A stretch of 20,162 nucleotides of DNA from Chrysochromulina tobinii. Its lineage: Eukaryota > Haptophyta > Prymnesiales > Chrysochromulinaceae. Position 1 is the first letter of the stretch. Each line of letters opens with the position of its first letter. The stretch lies in assembly GCA_001275005.1 (NCBI GenBank), contig JWZX01001195.1, forward strand, positions 1-20,162, in the 5' to 3' direction. Below are positions 15,986-20,162 of the stretch, in pieces. Under the pieces are notes generated by a model that did not search any database, had not been told where the DNA came from, and worked only from the letters and a program-made list of their open reading frames with translations. The position numbers and the translations under genes were made by a program.

Positions 15986-17839
15986 ATGCGGCGTGTCCGC
16001 CTCGACACGTCCGCGCTCGATGGGCTGCGTGGTTTAGCGGCGTGGCACATCGCCCTCGGCCACTACGTCGCCAACTGCACCGGCACCGACACATTCGCGC
16101 ATGGCCTCGACCTCATGGGAGGCGCATCAATCCCTGCATTCTACACCGTCTCGGGCTTCGTGATGGTCTTCGGCTATGGCCAATCGCTCATCAGGCGAAC
16201 GACGTGTGGTGCCTGCGACCTCGCGTGCTGCATGCCATGCGACTGCTGCTGCGGGTGCAACGAGCCCGAGCCGAGCGAGGGCATTCCATTCTTGACCAAG
16301 GACTACGTGCGCAAGCGTCTCATGCGCCTTCTCCCAGTGTACTACCTTACCAATGCGGCGGCCTACTTTCTCATGATGGTGCGGTGCGGCTTCCATGGTG
16401 CCGTGCCGTGCTCGGGCGTCGACTACCCGACGCCCAATGTCGTCGTGCAGGCCGTCCTCACCCTAACCCTGCTGACCAGCTGGACCAGCTGGCCGTTCAC
16501 CTACTTCCGGCCATTCAACTTTGTCACGTGGACGATCTCGACGATGTTCTTCTTCTACCTGTGCTTCCCGGCGATCGTGCCGCGGCTGCAGCGCCTGCCC
16601 ACCAAACGGCTCCATGGTTTCATGTGGTTCATGTTCTTGTTGCAGGTGGGCCTCTTTCTTATCATCTATGCTTCGCCGCTGCCATTTGGGCGCAAGCAGC
16701 TGCTCGACCCGATCACTTCGATAGCGATCCATCAGGCCAATCTGACCGACGCGTGGGATCAGACGAGCTACTGGGCCGCGCGCACCCTGCCACCGATCAG
16801 GCTTCCCGTGTTCGTCATGGGCTGCTGCGCCGCCTTCCAGCGCCTCGACATTGCCCATCGTGCCACCCTTGGTGGGGCAATCCCCGGACCGGAGCTCTCG
16901 ACACGAGGCGGCTGGCGACGCAACGCGGGCGTGCTGGTCGCCATCTGGCTCGCCCTTGTGCTCGCGTCCATTGCGATCTACGAGTGCGTCGGCGCGGGCC
17001 TGTTTGGTTCTACAGAGCTGGGCGGTTTCATCTCGTACTATGACGTTCAGACGTGGCCGCGCGTCTTTCTCGAGCTTACAATGCCACTGGTCTTTTGCAA
17101 TCTGATCGTGGTGCTTGCGCTCGACATGCCGGGCGCTGGCGAAGGCGCGCCGTCAGATGCGAGCCAAAAGCCCACCTCGAGGCGCTGCGACGTGCGCCTG
17201 CACCAGCTCACGATCTCCCTGTTCCACTCGAAACCTCTGCAATTCCTCGGAGAGATCTCGATGAGTTTCTACATGGTGCACACCCTCGTGCTGCAGGCGC
17301 TGCAGGAGCTCTTCTTCTCGCTTGGGTGGGGGGATGTGCCGCTCGCGTACCACGGCAAGTGCCCCGTCTGGCTCGCCCTCATCGGGATGCTCCTCTCGCT
17401 TCTTCTGGGCTGGATGATGACCGAGATCGTCGAGAAGCCGGTCGCACGCTGCCTCGTCAAGTGCACGAGCCAACGTGCCGTCCTGGGCGTCAACGAGGGC
17501 CCCGTCTCTCCCCCCTTCGCCGCCCTCGAGCCCGACACACAGTGCCTCACGCAGGCTACCTCGAACCTCCGGCCTACAGGGACGCCTCCACGCTCCTTGG
17601 GCTCGCAGAGGAGTCATGACGTGGTGGGTGCCATGGCGTACCAGCAGAGCACACTGGAGCCGACCGTGCTGTCGGGTACCGAGGCCTCCCCGAACCGAGT
17701 GCGACTCGTTCGCTCCTCGGTGCCCACCGACCCTGCTCAGGGCGGCGAGGGCACCCGTAGCCATGCTCGCAACGATGCGTGTGGCTACAGCATCATTGAG
17801 TCCGTGCGGAGGCGCGATCGCGCAAATACCGCAATCTGA
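15986..17839 (+). CDS. Acyltransferase-3 family integral membrane protein with Cys cluster
   Basis: Acyltransferase-3 proteins (PF01757, OafA type) transfer acyl groups across membranes to sugars, lipids or peptides. The 617-residue product opens with LDGLRGLAAWHIALGH, which has the family R-x10-H motif (R15, H26). It then has FYTVSGFVM, DYVRKRLMRLLPVYYL, WTISTMFFFYLCFP, and a late SMSFYMVHTLVLQ with about ten hydrophobic segments. In the WTIS block the Glu often seen in bacterial relatives (WSLSVE) is Met here. Residues 74-91 hold nine cysteines in 18 residues in the loop after the second hydrophobic segment, a site for metal binding or palmitoylation. The last ~125 residues are polar and disordered-looking. 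ATG 15986 is chosen because it sits just before the conserved start. Substrate and membrane are unknown. Confidence 0.9.
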   Translation: MRRVRLDTSALDGLRGLAAWHIALGHYVANCTGTDTFAHGLDLMGGASIPAFYTVSGFVMVFGYGQSLIRRTTCGACDLACCMPCDCCCGCNEPEPSEGIPFLTKDYVRKRLMRLLPVYYLTNAAAYFLMMVRCGFHGAVPCSGVDYPTPNVVVQAVLTLTLLTSWTSWPFTYFRPFNFVTWTISTMFFFYLCFPAIVPRLQRLPTKRLHGFMWFMFLLQVGLFLIIYASPLPFGRKQLLDPITSIAIHQANLTDAWDQTSYWAARTLPPIRLPVFVMGCCAAFQRLDIAHRATLGGAIPGPELSTRGGWRRNAGVLVAIWLALVLASIAIYECVGAGLFGSTELGGFISYYDVQTWPRVFLELTMPLVFCNLIVVLALDMPGAGEGAPSDASQKPTSRRCDVRLHQLTISLFHSKPLQFLGEISMSFYMVHTLVLQALQELFFSLGWGDVPLAYHGKCPVWLALIGMLLSLLLGWMMTEIVEKPVARCLVKCTSQRAVLGVNEGPVSPPFAALEPDTQCLTQATSNLRPTGTPPRSLGSQRSHDVVGAMAYQQSTLEPTVLSGTEASPNRVRLVRSSVPTDPAQGGEGTRSHARNDACGYSIIESVRRRDRANTAI

Positions 17840-18147
17840 ACCTCCACTCGCACCGACGGTCCGGCTTTCACGCTTTGTGTACACATCCACCTGCATGGTA
17901 ACCAGCAGCTGTAGGTTCGGTTCGGTCGTGCATGTTCGGTTGCTGGTCAGCGCCTTTCTTAGATCACGGACAACCGCACTTGACACGCTCTGGATGTTGT
18001 GACAAGTGACTCTGGTGTCGTTGTTATGTGTAACCGACTAACAATCGACCTGGACCGCAGTCCGCACGGCACACGGCGGGCTCGTCCGGTCCCTCCCGCC
18101 TCCCCTTCCGCTGCCAGAAGTAGTCTGCCCGCTCTCTCTCTCTCACT
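17840..18147. other. Convergent spacer between acyltransferase and Mpv17-like genes
   Basis: This 308-bp region lies between two 3' ends. It shows a CT-rich run (CTCTCTCTCTCTCAC, about 18132-18146) next to the Mpv17-like stop codon. No gene or stable palindrome was seen. Confidence 0.5.
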
Positions 18148-18813
18148 TCAGCTCTCTCGCGCGCTCGCTATCAACAAGGAGGAGTGCGTCGAGCGAGAAA
18201 CCCCAGAGCCGTCCCCGAGCTTCATGTCCGATGCGCGCGGGGCTGCCAAACAGCTCAGCGTCAGGTTCCAGACAAAGGACACCGCGACATTTGTTGTCAC
18301 CTGATGCCGCACTGGCACGATGTAAAAGTTGGCGAAATTGAAGGGGGTGAAGATGACCCAGGAGGCCTTCAAAGAGGTCCAATACTCCCTGCTGGCCTTG
18401 CTGACGATTTCGTCCGCATTGCGCGAGTACGCAAAGCCAGTCCACGTATAGAAGAGCGGCAAGTACACGAAGGGACTCATGACCAGCAGGTCGATCATTG
18501 TTTTGCTGACGACGCTGCGGAGGCCGTTTCTCTGTGGAAACCAACGCTCCAGGTTGTTGAAATGGGTGTGCAACAGCGGTCCATTCCAGAATGCTGCTAG
18601 TGATGTGATCGCAGCATTGCGTCGTCGGTCCACAGCGAACTGGGCGGGGCTGCTGTTGGATGAAGAGGTAGCAGCGCCGTACTGGCCACACAGGTACTCG
18701 CTGTACTGAGCTGCAAGATCGCCAAGGCAAGCGCTCGTGCCACTCACGATCGATTTGAGCGCTATCGGGCGGCGTGCCAAGAGGCCTTCGTACGCCGAGA
18801 AAGCCGTGAGCAT
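18148..18813 (-). CDS. Mpv17/PMP22 family membrane protein
   Basis: Family members are small four-helix proteins of the inner mitochondrial or peroxisomal membrane, linked to channel activity and metabolite or reactive-oxygen balance. The 221-residue product begins with a YEGLLARRP block and SGTSACLGDLAAQ, matching the family's W-x2-Y-x4-L-x2-(R/H)P and GD-x3-Q signatures. It continues with AAFWNGPLLHTHFNNLERWFP, KTMIDLLVMSPF and the C-terminal SWVIFTPFNFANFYIVPVRHQV and SFVWNLTLS, all typical. The length is normal for the family. The tail after WNLTLS (about 27 residues) is longer than usual and Ser-rich. ATG 18813 is used; the usual Trp of the first motif is absent. It is convergent with the acyltransferase gene and divergent from the Pro-rich gene. 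Confidence 0.9.
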   Translation of the reverse strand: MLTAFSAYEGLLARRPIALKSIVSGTSACLGDLAAQYSEYLCGQYGAATSSSNSSPAQFAVDRRRNAAITSLAAFWNGPLLHTHFNNLERWFPQRNGLRSVVSKTMIDLLVMSPFVYLPLFYTWTGFAYSRNADEIVSKASREYWTSLKASWVIFTPFNFANFYIVPVRHQVTTNVAVSFVWNLTLSCLAAPRASDMKLGDGSGVSRSTHSSLLIASARES

Positions 18814-19038
18814 TCGCAGATATTCGTAAGGGAGATTCTGCGGATGCTCGCGACAAATTTGGACAAGTTTTCCAATCCGTAAAATCTCGCAGGTGGAAAT
18901 GCAGACAGGCCGCCGGCTGTGAATTTAATTGGAGATAAACGGTGTTTCGCCCACGCATTGCATGCATATACATCTCGTTATGCTCCTCACTCGTTGCTTG
19001 ACAGTTGCTTGAGACAAAGATGTGCGGCTGAGGCCTTG
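18814..19038. promoter_or_regulatory. Divergent region of Mpv17-like and Pro-rich genes
   Basis: This 225-bp interval contains AT-rich patches (TTTAATTGGAGATAAA near 18924, ATGCATATACAT near 18961). The Pro-rich gene's frame is already open from 18883. A short frame from ATG 18962 reads MHIHLVMLLTRCLTVA before a stop and could be part of a signal-peptide exon, but no splice pair is convincing. Confidence 0.3.
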
Positions 19039-20162
19039 ATGCTCAGGCACCCATCTCATCGACTCTCGTGGGATCTTGAACATCTGGCTGCTGGCTGGCA
19101 CTTTTTGCCAGCGCCGCGACCTTCACCTCCTCCACATTCTCCACCTCCAGCTCCTCGGCTCCCTCCAGCTCCTTCATCTCCTCCACATTCTCCACCTCCC
19201 TGCGGTGTCCGTGAGACACATCATAACATGAACAGCTGGTACGAGACGCGATTTGCGAAAGAAGCCGACTGCTCGTCCTTCTGCCATGAGCAGTCGCCGC
19301 AGAGCACTTGGTGCCATTCGTTTCACTTCTCCACGGAGAGAGAGGGTACTTGTGAGCTCAACGATTGCCTTACGCCTCCCTTGCCGCCGATGCCCAGGCC
19401 GCCACCAGCGCCGCCGTCACCGCATCCATTTTTGCCACCACGACCGCCGCCGGCGCCACCGCCGCGCGTCCCGCCACCGCCCTCGCCATGTCCACCTCCG
19501 CTCCAGCCGCCATCTCCTGAGTGGCCACCCACCCAAGCCGTTTCCTCCCCTCCATCTCCGCCATCTCCGCCACGGTTTTGGGCCGTATGCAGTGACAGCT
19601 GCGGTGCCATCAACGACATCTGCCAGGACGGCGGCCCAAATGACAACAGCCACAGCTTTGGCCTACTGCAAGGGTACTGCTCATTGGGAACGGACTGCAC
19701 GGACTGCGGGGCGCGCTTCATTGCGCCGAGCCCGCCGGATTGGCCACCACCGCCCACGCCATCTCCCCCGCCGCCACCACCATCGCTATCGCCGTCGCCG
19801 CCGCCCGCGCTGTCGCAGTTGTCGCCCCCGCTGCCGCTGCAGCCGTCCGATGCGCTCGCGATAGTTCTCGAGCCTCTTGTGAACACCCTCAGCACCAAGC
19901 TGAACGTAGCGGTGCCGCCGGCCACGCTTGCCCTCGGAGCTGGCATGGCCGTGGCTCTCTTGGCCGTTGGCGGAGCCTGCGGGCTATGGTGCTTCTGGAT
20001 GGCGCAGTGCTGCAGCGGACGAGCCTCCCGACCGAAGCCAAGGCCGAAGGCGGCAGCGCGGGTGGTGGCGAGCAGCGTGCGCACTCGGCGCAGGGGCTCG
20101 AAGTACGAGTGGGTGGGCAGGGCCAATGAGGAGGAGGAGGAGGAGGAGGAGGAGGAGGAGGA
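19039..20162 (+). CDS. Pro-rich, Cys-motif single-pass membrane protein, partial (runs off the window)
   Basis: The reading frame is open from 18883 to the last base with no stop; the first in-frame ATG is 19039, giving at least 374 residues. In order it shows: a Pro/Ser-rich stretch with a 17-codon repeat; a Cys segment (about 63-107, SWYETRFAKEADCSSFC, then WCHSF and GTCEL) resembling a PAN/apple-like module; a long Pro-rich spacer; a second Cys motif (184-225, VCSDSCGAIND, ICQDGG, GTDCTDCGAR); another Pro-rich spacer; a transmembrane helix (about 295-321, LALGAGMAVALLAVGGACGL); a basic tail; and poly-Glu from 364. This suggests a cell-surface or wall-associated glycoprotein with extracellular binding modules. 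No signal peptide follows ATG 19039, so a 5' exon is probably missing. Its function is not known. Confidence 0.7.
   Translation, partial: MLRHPSHRLSWDLEHLAAGWHFLPAPRPSPPPHSPPPAPRLPPAPSSPPHSPPPCGVRETHHNMNSWYETRFAKEADCSSFCHEQSPQSTWCHSFHFSTEREGTCELNDCLTPPLPPMPRPPPAPPSPHPFLPPRPPPAPPPRVPPPPSPCPPPLQPPSPEWPPTQAVSSPPSPPSPPRFWAVCSDSCGAINDICQDGGPNDNSHSFGLLQGYCSLGTDCTDCGARFIAPSPPDWPPPPTPSPPPPPPSLSPSPPPALSQLSPPLPLQPSDALAIVLEPLVNTLSTKLNVAVPPATLALGAGMAVALLAVGGACGLWCFWMAQCCSGRASRPKPRPKAAARVVASSVRTRRRGSKYEWVGRANEEEEEEEEEEE
19120..19199 (+). repeat. 51-bp-period repeat in the Pro-rich gene
   Basis: A 29-bp block (CCTTCACCTCCTCCACATTC and on) at 19120-19148 recurs with one mismatch at 19171-19199. The offset of 51 bp is in frame and encodes PS(P/S)PPHSPPP twice. 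Confidence 0.85.
20128..20162 (+). repeat. GAG trinucleotide repeat at the window edge
   Basis: At least eleven GAG units encode poly-Glu in the cytoplasmic tail and continue to the last base. A pure microsatellite exactly at the end suggests the contig itself may stop here. Confidence 0.9.

Noticed and set aside
15862-17043. 393-codon plus-strand frame
   Set aside because: It is a shifted shadow of the acyltransferase-3 gene; all family motifs are in the 15986 frame.
18143-18973. 276-codon minus-strand frame over the Mpv17-like gene
   Set aside because: The family motifs are all in the other frame (18148-18813).
19323-20126. 267-codon minus-strand Gly-rich frame
   Set aside because: It is the reverse reading of Pro-rich codons. 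The plus frame has Cys motifs and a membrane helix, so it is the better gene.
1-20162. CRISPR array, phage or bacterial operon, tRNA or rRNA genes
   Set aside because: There are no regularly spaced repeats with unique spacers, no Shine-Dalgarno-led gene strings and no tRNA-like T-loops; spliced genes show the DNA is eukaryotic nuclear.

Overview
The window looks like nuclear DNA of a unicellular eukaryotic alga, most probably a haptophyte. It is GC-rich and has short GT-AG spliceosomal introns, compact genes on both strands, and long antisense open frames created by GC-biased codons. Three contents point the same way: a secreted GH7 cellulase, a bacterial-type LepA/EF4 whose N-terminus reads like a signal peptide followed by a transit peptide (as expected for a complex plastid), and a Pro-rich membrane protein with a Cys motif ending GTDCxDCGxR. 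The haptophyte assignment is an inference; a stramenopile or another secondary alga is not excluded.

Layout. Bases 1-1126 hold no gene I can support, only short repeats. A Cys-rich protein gene of two exons (complement 1127-1970) lies head-to-head with a two-exon GH7 cellobiohydrolase/endoglucanase (2113-3880), with 142 bp between them. Next is a two-exon LepA translation factor (4093-7215) with an unusual ~370-residue N-terminal extension: targeting sequence, a cysteine-free peroxiredoxin-like domain and an Ala/Lys/Glu coiled coil. Its intron is a minisatellite. A convergent gap with GC palindromes separates it from a putative GT-A-like glycosyltransferase (complement 7591-8793).

Complement 9134-14489 is a very large SHPRH/Rad5-type SNF2 ATPase with inserted PHD and RING fingers. 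It carries one apparent frameshift near its 5' end and a large low-complexity insert that holds a possible galactose-binding-like module. It is divergent from a TauE/SafE family membrane transporter (14721-15650). An acyltransferase-3 membrane protein with a striking cysteine cluster (15986-17839) follows, then an Mpv17/PMP22 family membrane protein (complement 18148-18813). A Pro-rich single-pass membrane protein starts at or before 19039 and runs off the right edge in a GAG repeat.

How the genes work together. There is no operon logic and no shared pathway. The one suggestive pair is the GH7 enzyme with the divergent Cys-rich gene, which share an intergenic region and could be co-expressed. 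Several genes (LepA intron, glycosyltransferase, SHPRH, terminal Pro-rich gene) contain short tandem duplications, two of them with a 51-bp (17-codon) period, so small in-frame duplications are a recurring feature of this locus.
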